A stretch of 64,000 bases of DNA from JAEMQF01 sp963850525 (GTDB lineage: Bacteria > Pseudomonadota > Gammaproteobacteria > Burkholderiales > Burkholderiaceae_C), in assembly GCA_963850525.1 (NCBI GenBank), contig CAWKLQ010000008.1, forward strand, positions 124,001-188,000, given 5' to 3'. Positions 1 to 9,384 of the stretch are shown one piece after another (the first letter of the stretch is position 1; each line of letters opens with the position of its first letter). Under the pieces are notes generated by a model, which was not told the origin of the DNA, did no database searches, and saw nothing but the letters and a program-made list of their open reading frames with translations. The position numbers and the translations under genes are program-made.

Positions 1-1175
1 CAGCTCCTGCCCGGCAAGGCCATGCCTTCATTGAGGATGTCGGCGTAGCGCGTGTAGCTGAACACCCGGCCGCGCTGCTTGCGCGTGAGCTCGGTGACCA
101 TGCCGATGCGCTCCAGGTGCGCCAATGCCTTGTTCACGGTCGCAGGCGTGAGGCCGGTGGCCGCGGACAGCGACGCGGCGGTGGCGATCGGCTTATGCTG
201 CAAGGCCTGGTGCAGCACGACTGCAGACACCGCGGCGCGGCCCAGGCCGGCGATGCGCAGACCGTCGGCAGACGCCAATTCCAGCAGGCGCTTGGCCGTC
301 GCGGCGGCCTGCGTGGCGCTGCCCAGCACGGCGTCCGCAAAGAACTCCAGCCAGGTTTCCCAATCGCCCGACATGCGCACCGCGTTCAGCAACTCGTAAT
401 AGGTCTGCCGGTGTTCCTTGAAGTGCAGACTCAGGTACAAGAGCGGCTCGCGCAGCAGACCGTCGGCAGTAAGTTGCAGCGCGATGAGCAGGCGGCCGAC
501 TCTGCCGTTGCCATCGAGAAACGGGTGGATGGTCTCGAACTGGACATGCGCCAGCGCGGCCTTGATCAGCGGCGGGGTTGCCTCAGGCAGGCCGTGCAGG
601 AATCGCTCGAAGTGCTTCAGGCATTCGCTGATTTCATTCGCCGGAGGCGGCACGAAGACCGCGTTGCCGGGCCGCGTGCCACCGATCCACACCTGACTGC
701 GGCGGAACTCACCCGGGGCCAGCTTGGCGCCGCGCCCCTCGCTGCCCATGAGCACTTCATGCACTTCGCGGATCAGGCGCAATGAAAGCGGAAATCCCCC
801 ACGCAGCCGCGAGAGGCCGTGTTCCAGTGCCGCCACGTAGCGGCTCACCTCGCGCGCGTCTTCCAACGGCACACCCGGTTGTTCGTCCAACTCGAACAAC
901 ATGAGGTCGGCGAGCGAGGATTGCGTCCCCTCGATCATCGACGACAACACGGCCTCCTTGCGCACAAAGCTGTAGAGCAGCAGCGCCGCGTTCGGCAGCA
1001 GGTCGGTCACCGCATCGAGCCGGCCGAGTGCGAGCAGCGCGGCGTCGAAACGGCCGCGCAGCGCCGGCGTCCATTCAATCGCCGGGCGCGGCGGCAGGGG
1101 TGCCGGGACGAAGGCCTTGAATGCCTCGCCGGCGGCGGCAACTTTGACGTAGTGACCTTGAAGTGCGCGCTTCAT
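1..1175 (-). CDS. Fic family protein (AMP transferase), 3' end at window edge
   Basis: Fic enzymes usually transfer AMP from ATP to a hydroxyl side chain of a target protein. The reverse-strand reading frame shows the catalytic motif HPFLDGNGR at about residues 217-226. An N-terminal inhibitory-helix motif of the S-x-x-x-E-G type (SSMIEG, about residues 78-83) places it among the class II, self-inhibited Fic proteins. The last ~70 residues look like a winged helix (ATVNKALAHLERIGMV), as in many stand-alone Fic regulators. The frame stays open to the edge, and the partial last codon reads TG-, so the stop may lie one base outside and the protein (~391 codons) is probably nearly complete. The ATG sits just inside an inverted repeat at 1184-1218. 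Target unknown; no antitoxin gene is visible beside it. Confidence 0.85.
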   Translation of the reverse strand, partial: MKRALQGHYVKVAAAGEAFKAFVPAPLPPRPAIEWTPALRGRFDAALLALGRLDAVTDLLPNAALLLYSFVRKEAVLSSMIEGTQSSLADLMLFELDEQPGVPLEDAREVSRYVAALEHGLSRLRGGFPLSLRLIREVHEVLMGSEGRGAKLAPGEFRRSQVWIGGTRPGNAVFVPPPANEISECLKHFERFLHGLPEATPPLIKAALAHVQFETIHPFLDGNGRVGRLLIALQLTADGLLREPLLYLSLHFKEHRQTYYELLNAVRMSGDWETWLEFFADAVLGSATQAAATAKRLLELASADGLRIAGLGRAAVSAVVLHQALQHKPIATAASLSAATGLTPATVNKALAHLERIGMVTELTRKQRGRVFSYTRYADILNEGMALPGRS

Positions 1176-1183
1176 CCGTGCGG

Positions 1184-1218
1184 CAACCTAAATTAGCTGG
1201 AGTCGCTATTTTAGGTTG
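1184..1218. promoter_or_regulatory. 9-bp inverted repeat upstream of the fic gene (candidate operator)
   Basis: CAACCTAAA (1184-1192) and TTTAGGTTG (1210-1218) are perfect inverted repeats with a 17-bp spacer. They end 9 bp upstream of the fic ATG, where an operator for autoregulation through the Fic winged-helix domain would sit. The outer arm also overlaps the stop codon of the small cytochrome gene. It could instead be a weak hairpin ending the hydrogenase operon, although no T-run follows. The repeat is seen directly; the role is inferred. Confidence 0.4.
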
Positions 1219-1381
1219 GCGACATTTCATAAAACAACCCCAGCTCGCCCAGGCGGCACTTCGCCGTGTGGCACTTGGCGCACTTGTTCGCCGCGATCAA
1301 GTCCTCGGCGGGGCCGGCAAAAGCGCTGCCGGCCAGAGCGATGGTGGCGCTGGCTGCAGCGATGTTGAAGCGCAGTTTCAT
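1211..1381 (-). CDS. Truncated c-type cytochrome-like protein (56 aa) at the end of the hyp operon
   Basis: The start ATG overlaps the hypX stop (ATGA), with AGGAGGGAACC just upstream as a ribosome site. The protein has a clear signal peptide (MKLRFNIAAASATIALAGSAFA) and then GPAEDLIAANKCAKCH, which contains the heme-binding motif CAKCH. Only 18 more residues follow before TAA. Class I cytochromes c normally have 80-100 residues and a distal Met ligand; a Met occurs near the end (YEMSPT), but the fold would be far too short. It is either a truncated gene or a minimal heme peptide. Its tail runs into the inverted repeat next to fic, which suggests the 3' part was lost at a rearrangement boundary. 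Confidence 0.6.
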   Translation of the reverse strand: MKLRFNIAAASATIALAGSAFAGPAEDLIAANKCAKCHTAKCRLGELGLFYEMSPT

Positions 1382-3183
1382 GAGGTTCCCTCCTTTTCAA
1401 GACAGTGGATCCCGGCCCTCGTGTCGGGCACGGGGCGGCGGTTCGCCGGGGTGACGACTTCTCCGTCTGGGTGGGCGGGTGCCCGGCTGGCGCCGTTCGG
1501 AAGCCGATGCAGACACAGATGCCGCGGTGTCCAGGACGGCGCGATGCGCCGCACGAAGTTCGAGCGCGCAATGTGATAGCTCGGGTCGAAGCCGTAGAAG
1601 TTGCGGCGCATGCGTTGCAGTTCTTCGTCGCGGTACGCGGCGAGCGGCTTGCGCGCTTCGTCGGCTTCGCGCTGCTGCCGTTTGGCGCGCAGCAAGGCGG
1701 GCAAGTCCGCGCTTGCGGCAAGCTGCATCGCGCGCGCGCGCACCAGGCTGACGAACTCTTGCGCGCTGGCGCCGAAGACGGCGTCGACGAGGCCCAATTC
1801 CGCCGCCGCAACAGCCGACATCGGCAGCCGGCGCTTCATGACTTCGTCTGCATCTCCGTGCTGCAACCGTCGCGGCAGCAGGTAGGTCCAGTACTCCGAA
1901 CCGTACAGGTTGCCCATGTTTTTGTAGTGCGGGTTCAGCACCACGCTGCGCCGCGCCCAGACCCGATCCGCCGCCAGCGCCAGAAACACGCCGCCGGCGC
2001 CGGCATTGCCTTGCAGCGCTGCGATGACGACGCGATGCGTCGCCTCGATCAAGGTTTGCGTCAGGTCGTTCATCGCGTTGATGTTGCGCCACGACTCGTC
2101 GGCAGGGCTGTCGGCGGCTTCGATGACGTTCAGGTGGATTCCGTTGCTCCAGAACTCCGGCCCGCCGAAGAGCACGAGCACGCGCGACGGCTGCGCCAGC
2201 GCGAAGCGCAATGCGGCGTTGAGCCTGGTGCACTGCGCCGTGCTCATCGCGCCGTTGTAGAAGGGGAAGTGCAGGCTGCCGACACCGTCTTGCGCCTCGT
2301 AGCGGATCTCCTGCCAGCCCGAGCTGCCCTCGGGCGCATCGAAGGCGACAGTCAACTCGGGCAGGCTTTGGGTTTCGGCAGGGAAGGCGTGCGCAGTAGG
2401 CAATTTAAAGCTGTCTTGACGATCGACGCGCCGCACATGGCCGAGCCACACCGCGCCGTCGACCGTCGCGCGCAACACGGCCTCGTGGCGTTTCGCGATC
2501 ACGAGGCCCGGCTCGTGACGATGCGCGAGCACTTCGCCGTGCGCGTCGAACAAATGGCAGGGCGTGTCGAACAACTGATCGAGCACACCCGGCGCGCCGT
2601 CAGCCGCGCGAATCTTGCGCAGCACCGTCTGCGTCGTGTCGCGCTGCCAATCGATGCGGCACTGCGATTGCTGCATCAACGGGTGCCAGCCTGCTCCGGC
2701 GGTGTCTGAGGCAGGCGTATCGGGCCGCGACGCTTCGAAGCACCGCACCGCAGCAAGCACGGCGCAAACCGCGGCTTCGGTGACTTCGACGCGGTACAGG
2801 CTGGCCTTGGTCGCGTCGCGCATCGCAAACGTCTGCGTCGCCCACACCGGCCCGGCGTCCATTTCTGCCGTTGCCTGCAGCACGGTCACTCCCCATTCGG
2901 ATTCGCCATTCATGATCGCCCAGTCGAGCGCCGAGGGCCCACGGTCGCCGGCAATTCCCGGGTGCACGACCAGGCAAACGGTGTCGCGCCAGATCGCTTC
3001 CGGAATCGCACGCTTGAGGAACGGCGCGATCACCAGCGCCGGCCGGAACAGCGCCACGGCTTCGATTGCCACCGCGTCCGAGATATCGAATTCGATCGAC
3101 ACCTCGTGACCGCACGCCACGAGTTCCAGGTACAAGCGCTGCGTCAGGCCGTTGAAGCTGCGCGTGAGGAACAGGATGCGCAT
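1378..3183 (-). CDS. hypX: Hydrogenase maturation factor HypX
   Basis: HypX (HoxX) makes the CO ligand of the [NiFe] active site under aerobic conditions, using a one-carbon unit from formyl-tetrahydrofolate. The 601-residue protein has the expected two halves. The first is a formyltransferase-like N-terminal part with HPGIAGDRGPSALDWAI at about residues 74-90. The second is a crotonase-like C-terminal part with the HypX signature GSEYWTYLLPRR. It is the last maturation gene of the operon and starts 21 bp after hypE. The final ~18 codons resemble the GGATCCCGG-type intergenic repeat seen elsewhere in the window, so the natural C-terminus may have been extended by a repeat insertion. Identification is firm. 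Confidence 0.95.
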   Translation of the reverse strand: MRILFLTRSFNGLTQRLYLELVACGHEVSIEFDISDAVAIEAVALFRPALVIAPFLKRAIPEAIWRDTVCLVVHPGIAGDRGPSALDWAIMNGESEWGVTVLQATAEMDAGPVWATQTFAMRDATKASLYRVEVTEAAVCAVLAAVRCFEASRPDTPASDTAGAGWHPLMQQSQCRIDWQRDTTQTVLRKIRAADGAPGVLDQLFDTPCHLFDAHGEVLAHRHEPGLVIAKRHEAVLRATVDGAVWLGHVRRVDRQDSFKLPTAHAFPAETQSLPELTVAFDAPEGSSGWQEIRYEAQDGVGSLHFPFYNGAMSTAQCTRLNAALRFALAQPSRVLVLFGGPEFWSNGIHLNVIEAADSPADESWRNINAMNDLTQTLIEATHRVVIAALQGNAGAGGVFLALAADRVWARRSVVLNPHYKNMGNLYGSEYWTYLLPRRLQHGDADEVMKRRLPMSAVAAAELGLVDAVFGASAQEFVSLVRARAMQLAASADLPALLRAKRQQREADEARKPLAAYRDEELQRMRRNFYGFDPSYHIARSNFVRRIAPSWTPRHLCLHRLPNGASRAPAHPDGEVVTPANRRPVPDTRAGIHCLEKEGTS

Positions 3184-3204
3184 GGCACTTTCGCTCTGCA
3201 GCGC

Positions 3205-4254
3205 TCAGCAAATGCGCGGCAATTGATCGCCGGCCAGCCAATCGACGATGCGCGTGCCGCCGAAGCGCGTGCGCATCTGCACAAAGTGCTGCGGGTCGGC
3301 GATCACCTCGCCGATCAGCGCGGCGTCAACGCCCAGCGGATGCGCGCGCATTGTCTGCAACAGGTGCTGCGCGCTCTCGGGCGCAACCACTGCCACGAGC
3401 TTGCCCTCGTTGGCGACGTAAAGCGGGTCCAGACCGAGGAACTCGCACGCAGCCGCCACCTGTGGACGCACCGGCACGGCGGCCTCGGTGATCAGCATGC
3501 CGACACCCGACTGCATCGCGATTTCGTTGAGCGTCGTCGCCAGGCCGCCGCGCGTCGGGTCGCGCAGCACGCGCAAACCAGGCACCGCGGCGATCATCGC
3601 CGCCACCAGACCATGCAGTGCGGTGGTGTCCGAGCGCAGGTCGGTGCCGAAGGCGAGCGATTCGCGCTGCGACATCACCGCCATGCCGTGGTCGCCCAGC
3701 GTTCCCGAGACGATGACGCGGTCGCCTGGCCGGGCACGGTCACCCGAGATCTCGATTCCCGGCGGCACGACGCCGACGCCGGTGGTCGTGATGAACACGC
3801 CGTCGCCCTTGCCCTTCTCGACGACCTTGGTGTCGCCGGTGACGATGGGCACACCGGCCTCGCGCGCGGCGCGCGCCATCGAATCGACGATGCGCTTCAG
3901 ATCCGCGAGCGGAAAACCTTCTTCGAGAATGAACCCCGCTGCCAGCCAGAGCGGACGCGCGCCCGCCATCGCGACGTCGTTGATCGTGCCGTGCACCGAC
4001 AGGCAACCAATGTCTCCGCCGGGGAAGAACAAGGGCGAGACGACGTGGCAGTCGGTCGCCATCACGATGCGCCCTTCGGGCCGCGGCAGCAGCGCCTGAT
4101 CGTTGCGCTGCGCGAGCCATTCATTGTCGAAGGCTGCGGCGAACAACTGCTCGATGAGCTGCGCCATCGCGCGGCCGCCCGAGCCGTGCGACATGTCGAC
4201 GTGGCCGCCCTTGATGTCAAGCGGACGGATGTAGTTGGCTCGTGCCTGGCTCAC
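3205..4254 (-). CDS. hypE: Hydrogenase expression/formation protein HypE
   Basis: HypE dehydrates the carbamoyl group on its C-terminal cysteine to a thiocyanate, the source of the active-site CN ligands. It works with HypF and passes cyanide to the HypC-HypD complex. The protein ends in the diagnostic PRIC, whose Cys carries the ligand. The N-terminus has the family motif DMSHGSGGRAM, and GDTKV and PTRGG stretches mark the ATP-binding PurM-like fold. I chose GTG at 4254 (349 aa, the usual length) because AGGGGA lies 6 bases upstream. Longer in-frame readings run into a palindromic repeat and are unlikely to be translated. Confidence 0.95.
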   Translation of the reverse strand: MSQARANYIRPLDIKGGHVDMSHGSGGRAMAQLIEQLFAAAFDNEWLAQRNDQALLPRPEGRIVMATDCHVVSPLFFPGGDIGCLSVHGTINDVAMAGARPLWLAAGFILEEGFPLADLKRIVDSMARAAREAGVPIVTGDTKVVEKGKGDGVFITTTGVGVVPPGIEISGDRARPGDRVIVSGTLGDHGMAVMSQRESLAFGTDLRSDTTALHGLVAAMIAAVPGLRVLRDPTRGGLATTLNEIAMQSGVGMLITEAAVPVRPQVAAACEFLGLDPLYVANEGKLVAVVAPESAQHLLQTMRAHPLGVDAALIGEVIADPQHFVQMRTRFGGTRIVDWLAGDQLPRIC

Positions 4255-4267
4255 GCAGTCCCCTGCG

Positions 4268-4295
4268 GGTGGATCCCGGCGTGCGCCGGGATGAC
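4268..4295. repeat. REP-like palindrome between hypD and hypE
   Basis: A short palindrome (GGATCCCGGC, GTGC loop, GCCGGGATGAC) sits in the 58-bp hypD-hypE gap. It matches 26 of 28 bases of the paired copies at 45404-45506. It is the only sizeable spacer inside an otherwise overlapping gene string and could act as an mRNA hairpin between hypD and hypE. Confidence 0.6.
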
Positions 4296-4312
4296 AGTGG
4301 CTCGGCCCGGGC

Positions 4313-5473
4313 TCATGCGACCGCCACGACCGGAATTTCCCGAAACCGCCCATAGCTGTAGTACGCAGCGCACGCGCCTTCGGACGAGACCATGCACGAG
4401 CCGATCGGATTCTCCGGCGTGCACACAGTGCCGAACACCTTGCAGTCGCGCGGTTGTTTCACGCCGCGCAGGATGGCGCCGCATTCGCAGGCCTTGTTGT
4501 CGGCGACGGCTCGCGTCTGCAAATTGAAGCGCCGTTCGGCATCGAAAGCGGCGAAGCCCTCGCGAATTCGCAGCGCGCTGTACGGCACGTCGCCCAGACC
4601 GCGCCATTCAAACGAACGGCGCAGTTCGAACACCTCCGATACCAAGGCCTGCGCTTTGAGGTTGCCCTCGCGCGTCACGGCGCGGGTGAATTGATTTTCG
4701 ACTTCGGCGCGGCCCTCGTTGATCTGGCGCAGCAGCATCAATATCGCCTGCATCACGTCGAGCGGCTCGAAGCCGGCGATCACGACGGGCTTTCGATACT
4801 CCTCGGCGAAGAACTCATAGGGCTGGCTGCCGATGATCGTCGACACATGCGCCGGGCCGATGAATCCGTCGAGCTTGAGCGAGCCGAGTTTGCGCACTTC
4901 GGGCGACTCGAGAATGTTCGTGATCGCCGCCGGCGTCAGCACATGGTTGCAGAGCACGCTGAAGTTGCTCAGACCCAGCCGCGCCGCCTCCTTGATGACG
5001 AGTGCGGTGGGTGGCGTCGTCGTCTCGAAGCCGATCGCGAAGAACACGACTTGGGATTGCGGATTCCCGACCGCGATCTTCAACGCATCGGCGGGCGAAT
5101 AGACCATGCGCACGTCGCCGCCGCGCGCCTTGGCTTTCAGCAGCGACAAGTGGTTCGACGCCGGAACGCGCAGGCAGTCGCCGTAGGTGCACAAGATCAC
5201 GCGCTGTTCATTGACGTCGGTTTCGCCGAGGACGAGCTGGATCGCCAAATCGATGCGCCCGATAGGCAATACGCACACCGGGCAACCGGGCCCATGAATC
5301 AAACGCACCGAAGGCGGCAGCAGGTCGGCGACGCCGTAACGCGAAATCGCGTGCGTGTGCCCGCCGCAGAACTCCATCAGGTGGTAGGTGCGCCCCGGTT
5401 CGGCTTCGGCGGAAATCGACGCGGCGAGGTTGCGCGCCAGCGCAGCATCGCGGAACTCGTCGATGTACTTCAT
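4313..5473 (-). CDS. hypD: Hydrogenase maturation protein HypD
   Basis: HypD is the [4Fe-4S] scaffold that, with HypC, holds the Fe(CN)2CO unit before insertion into the large subunit. The 386-residue protein has the family motifs MEFCGGHTHAI (Cys41 region) and IHGPGCPVCVLP. Its C-terminal Cys set (ACECG, RDCKVFGTVC, GSCMVSSEGAC) binds the iron-sulfur cluster. The start codon overlaps the hypC stop (ATGA), as is usual for this translationally coupled pair. Confidence 0.97.
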   Translation of the reverse strand: MKYIDEFRDAALARNLAASISAEAEPGRTYHLMEFCGGHTHAISRYGVADLLPPSVRLIHGPGCPVCVLPIGRIDLAIQLVLGETDVNEQRVILCTYGDCLRVPASNHLSLLKAKARGGDVRMVYSPADALKIAVGNPQSQVVFFAIGFETTTPPTALVIKEAARLGLSNFSVLCNHVLTPAAITNILESPEVRKLGSLKLDGFIGPAHVSTIIGSQPYEFFAEEYRKPVVIAGFEPLDVMQAILMLLRQINEGRAEVENQFTRAVTREGNLKAQALVSEVFELRRSFEWRGLGDVPYSALRIREGFAAFDAERRFNLQTRAVADNKACECGAILRGVKQPRDCKVFGTVCTPENPIGSCMVSSEGACAAYYSYGRFREIPVVAVA

Positions 5474-5706
5474 TGCGCTTGCTCCGCCGGCGCAGCACTC
5501 ACTTCGGCGAACAGTGCGAGCGTCTGCTGCGCCCGCGCCGTGTCGAGCTTGGCGAGCGCGTAGCCGACGTGCAGGATCACATAGTCGCCGACATGCACGT
5601 CATCTACGAGAGCGAGTGAAATGGTCTTGCGAATGCCGTCCAAGTCGACGATCGCCATCGAATCGCCGAGGAACTCGACGATACGCACCGGAATTGCGAG
5701 GCACAT
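5470..5706 (-). CDS. hypC: Hydrogenase assembly chaperone HypC
   Basis: HypC binds HypD and then the large-subunit precursor, delivering the iron unit. The 78-residue protein begins MCLAIPVRIVEF, with the invariant Cys at position 2 after Met removal. It continues with the OB-fold pattern (VGDYVILHVGYAL) of the HypC/HupF family. It starts 3 bp after hypF and overlaps hypD. The Ala/Gln-rich tail is variable in the family. Confidence 0.97.
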   Translation of the reverse strand: MCLAIPVRIVEFLGDSMAIVDLDGIRKTISLALVDDVHVGDYVILHVGYALAKLDTARAQQTLALFAEVSAAPAEQAQ

Positions 5707-5709
5707 CGT

Positions 5710-8088
5710 TCAACCCTTCTTGGCCATCGCGCAGATCGCGACCCAGGCTTGGCCGAGGGCGATGCCGCCGTCGTTGGGTGGCGCTTGGCGCGCCTCGAGC
5801 ACGCGCATGCCTTGTGCTGTAAGGCGCGCCACCAGTTGCGCCGTGAGCAGCGCATTCAGAAAACAACCGCCGCCGAGCGCGACGCTGCGCACGCGAGTCG
5901 ACTGCGCCGCGGCGATCACCCAACGCGCCAGGCCATCGGCAATCGCGCGGTGAAACAGTGCGGCGGCCTGGCGAGCCTCGCCGGCATCGCCCGAAGCCCC
6001 CAGGTCGACGACTCGCGCGATCAGCGGCGTGGGGTCGAGCGTGCTGTCGGGCAGAAGGCGCACGAGGTCGCACAACTCGGAATCTGACGCGTTGCAATGA
6101 CCGCCTGCCGCCAAAGCCTCGAGCAGCATCGGCGCCTGGCCCTCGAATGCGCTGATCTCACGCACCCGCAACAGCGCCGCGGCGGCATCGAACCAGCGGC
6201 CCATGCTCGTCGTCGGTGGGCAACGCACGTCGCGCGCGAGCATCTGCGCCACGGCAGAAGCACCCGCGCGCGCGCGGAAGCGAGACTCGATCTGCGCGCC
6301 GCGGCCGATGCGGTGCAGTGCTGAAGCCGCCATGCGCCAAGGCTCGCGCGCAGCGGCATCGCCACCCGGCATGCCGAGCGGCGCCAGATGGCCGAGCCGC
6401 TGGAACGACGCGCCGTCGACGAGCAGCAGCTCGCCGCCCCAGGCAGCACCGTCGTCACCCAGGCCGATGCCGTCCAGCGCCAGGCCGAGCAGCGGGCCCT
6501 CGATGCGATGTTCGGCAGCGACCGCCGCAATGTGCGCGTGATGGTGCTGCACCGCGTGGATTGCGTTCGCGGGCAGCGCGCCGGTGCCGGCGTATTCGAG
6601 CGCGAAACGTGTGCTGAAGAAATTCGGGTGCAGGTCATGCGCCACCGCTTGCGGCTTCACGTCGAGCACCGCGCACAAGTGCTCCACCGTCTCGACCAGG
6701 GCTGCGCAGGTGGCGGCGTTGTCGAGATCGCCGACGTGCGGCGACAGGAAGGCCTCGTCGCCGCGCGTGATGCAGACCGTGTTCTTCAACCACGCGCCGG
6801 TGGCGAGGACTGACGGCCCGGCATGCAGCAGCTTGATGGGCCGCGGCGTGTAGCCGCGCGCGCGCCGGATGAACTGCGCGGTGCTGCCCGCGCTTGCAGT
6901 CGCGTCATGCATCCTCAGCACGCTGTCGTCGCAACGCGCGACGATGTCGCGGTCGTGCAGCAGCAGCGCGTCGGCGATTTTTGCGAGCCGGGTCAGCGCT
7001 TCTTTGTTGCCGATCACGAGCGGCTCGCCACCGGGATTCGCGCTCGTCATCACGAGCAGCAATTCTTGCCCTTGTTCCAGCCATGCGCTGCCCGCCGGGC
7101 GGCCAGCCGCCTCGTGGAACAGCAGGTAGTGAATCGGCGTGCAAGGCAACATCACGCCGAGTGTGTGCAGCCCGGGCGCAACACCGGCCAACTTCTCGGC
7201 GCAGGCGTCGCGCAGTGGCAGCAGCACGATCGGTCGCTCGGGCGATTCCAGCAGCGAGCGCTCAGCGGCACCGGCGTGCACCCATTGCAAGGCCGAAGCG
7301 AAGTTCGTGGCCATCACGGCAAAAGGTTTTTCCTCGCGCTGCTTGCGTTCACGCAAGCGCGCCACCGCGCCGGCGTTGCGCGCGTTGCACGCGAGGTGGA
7401 AGCCACCGAGCCCCTTGATCGCGACGATTCTTCCGGCAAGAAGCAGGTCGAGCGTGTTGGCGACAGGGTCGCCGTCGATGGCCTGGCCTTGTGCATCGAC
7501 GAGACGCAGGCGTGGCCCGCAAACCGCGCAGGCATTGGGCTCGGCGTGAAAGCGCCGGTGCAAGGGATCGGTGTACTCGCTCGCGCACAAAGCGCACTGC
7601 ACAAACGCAGCCATGCTCGTCGATGCGCGGTCATACGGCAGCGAGCGCGTCAGCGTGTAGCGCGGGCCGCATTGGGTGCAGTTGATGAAGGCATGGCGAT
7701 AGCGCCGGTCAGAAGGGTCGAACAGCTCGGCCAAGCATGCGTCGCAAGTGGCGGCGTCGGGCGGGATGGACGTGCTCACGCGGCCTGTGCGACTGGGCAG
7801 GATGCGAAATCCCTCGACCCCGTCGACGTGCGTCACATCGGCTGATTCGAGCCCTTCAACACGCGCCAGCGGCGGCGCGTCGGTCTTCAGCTTCTGCTGG
7901 AACTCTTGGAGCGCACTCGCCCCACCCTGCACCTCGATCGCGACACCTTGCGCATCGTTCAGCACCCAACCCGTAAGGCGCAGCTCATGCGCCAGGCGGT
8001 ACACGAAGGGCCGAAAACCGACGCCCTGCACCGCGCCGCGGACGCGGATCGCGCGGCGCAGCACTTCGGGCCGGGTGCGGGTGAGCAC
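5710..8088 (-). CDS. hypF: Carbamoyltransferase HypF
   Basis: HypF converts carbamoyl phosphate and ATP to carbamoyl-AMP and transfers the carbamoyl group to HypE, the first step of CN ligand synthesis. The domain order is complete. An acylphosphatase domain (RGAVQGVGFRPFVYRLA) is followed by two zinc-finger pairs (CDACLAEL...CTQCGPRY and CALCASEY...CAVCGPRL). A YrdC-like domain (GLGGFHLACNARN) and a Kae1-like domain with HHHAHIAAV and LGGGCFLNALL complete it. GTG at 8088 gives 792 aa, the normal family length, and starts 10 bp after the hypB stop. Upstream in-frame codons lie inside hypB and add no family sequence. Confidence 0.95.
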   Translation of the reverse strand: MLTRTRPEVLRRAIRVRGAVQGVGFRPFVYRLAHELRLTGWVLNDAQGVAIEVQGGASALQEFQQKLKTDAPPLARVEGLESADVTHVDGVEGFRILPSRTGRVSTSIPPDAATCDACLAELFDPSDRRYRHAFINCTQCGPRYTLTRSLPYDRASTSMAAFVQCALCASEYTDPLHRRFHAEPNACAVCGPRLRLVDAQGQAIDGDPVANTLDLLLAGRIVAIKGLGGFHLACNARNAGAVARLRERKQREEKPFAVMATNFASALQWVHAGAAERSLLESPERPIVLLPLRDACAEKLAGVAPGLHTLGVMLPCTPIHYLLFHEAAGRPAGSAWLEQGQELLLVMTSANPGGEPLVIGNKEALTRLAKIADALLLHDRDIVARCDDSVLRMHDATASAGSTAQFIRRARGYTPRPIKLLHAGPSVLATGAWLKNTVCITRGDEAFLSPHVGDLDNAATCAALVETVEHLCAVLDVKPQAVAHDLHPNFFSTRFALEYAGTGALPANAIHAVQHHHAHIAAVAAEHRIEGPLLGLALDGIGLGDDGAAWGGELLLVDGASFQRLGHLAPLGMPGGDAAAREPWRMAASALHRIGRGAQIESRFRARAGASAVAQMLARDVRCPPTTSMGRWFDAAAALLRVREISAFEGQAPMLLEALAAGGHCNASDSELCDLVRLLPDSTLDPTPLIARVVDLGASGDAGEARQAAALFHRAIADGLARWVIAAAQSTRVRSVALGGGCFLNALLTAQLVARLTAQGMRVLEARQAPPNDGGIALGQAWVAICAMAKKG

Positions 8089-8098
8089 GGGGTGTGTC

Positions 8099-9022
<924 letters not shown>

Positions 9023-9042
9023 GGCCGTTTCCCCTCGGGTTC

Positions 9043-9384
9043 TCATTCGACCTCGATCTCGAGCACCTGCATGCGCTCGCCGCCCGTGACCTGAAGTTGG
9101 TGGCTGTCGCACGCCGGGCAGGCATTGCCGCGGCGTGCGATCACCACCGGCTTCGAGCAGCGCATGCACCATGCGCTGCCCTCGGTCTGCACGATCTCCA
9201 GGCGTGCACTCTCGGCCAGAGAGCCGCGCATGACGACGTCGAAGGCGAAGCGCATCGCGTCGCTTTCCACCTGCGCGAGCGTGCCGATCTCCAGGCGCAC
9301 CGCCGCGACGCGGCTCGCACCGTTGCAGCGTGCCGCCTCGATCACGATTTCGCGAACGCTCTCCGCCAGCGCCAATTCATGCAT
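9043..9384 (-). CDS. hypA: Hydrogenase nickel incorporation protein HypA
   Basis: HypA hands nickel to the large-subunit precursor together with HypB. The 113-residue protein begins MHELALAESV, where His2 is the nickel ligand of the family. It has a zinc site of two CxxC pairs (WCMRCSK and NACPACDS). I chose the ATG at 9384, since only this start gives the required N-terminal Met-His. It overlaps the end of hupK by 8 bp and precedes hypB by 20 bp. Confidence 0.96.
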   Translation of the reverse strand: MHELALAESVREIVIEAARCNGASRVAAVRLEIGTLAQVESDAMRFAFDVVMRGSLAESARLEIVQTEGSAWCMRCSKPVVIARRGNACPACDSHQLQVTGGERMQVLEIEVE

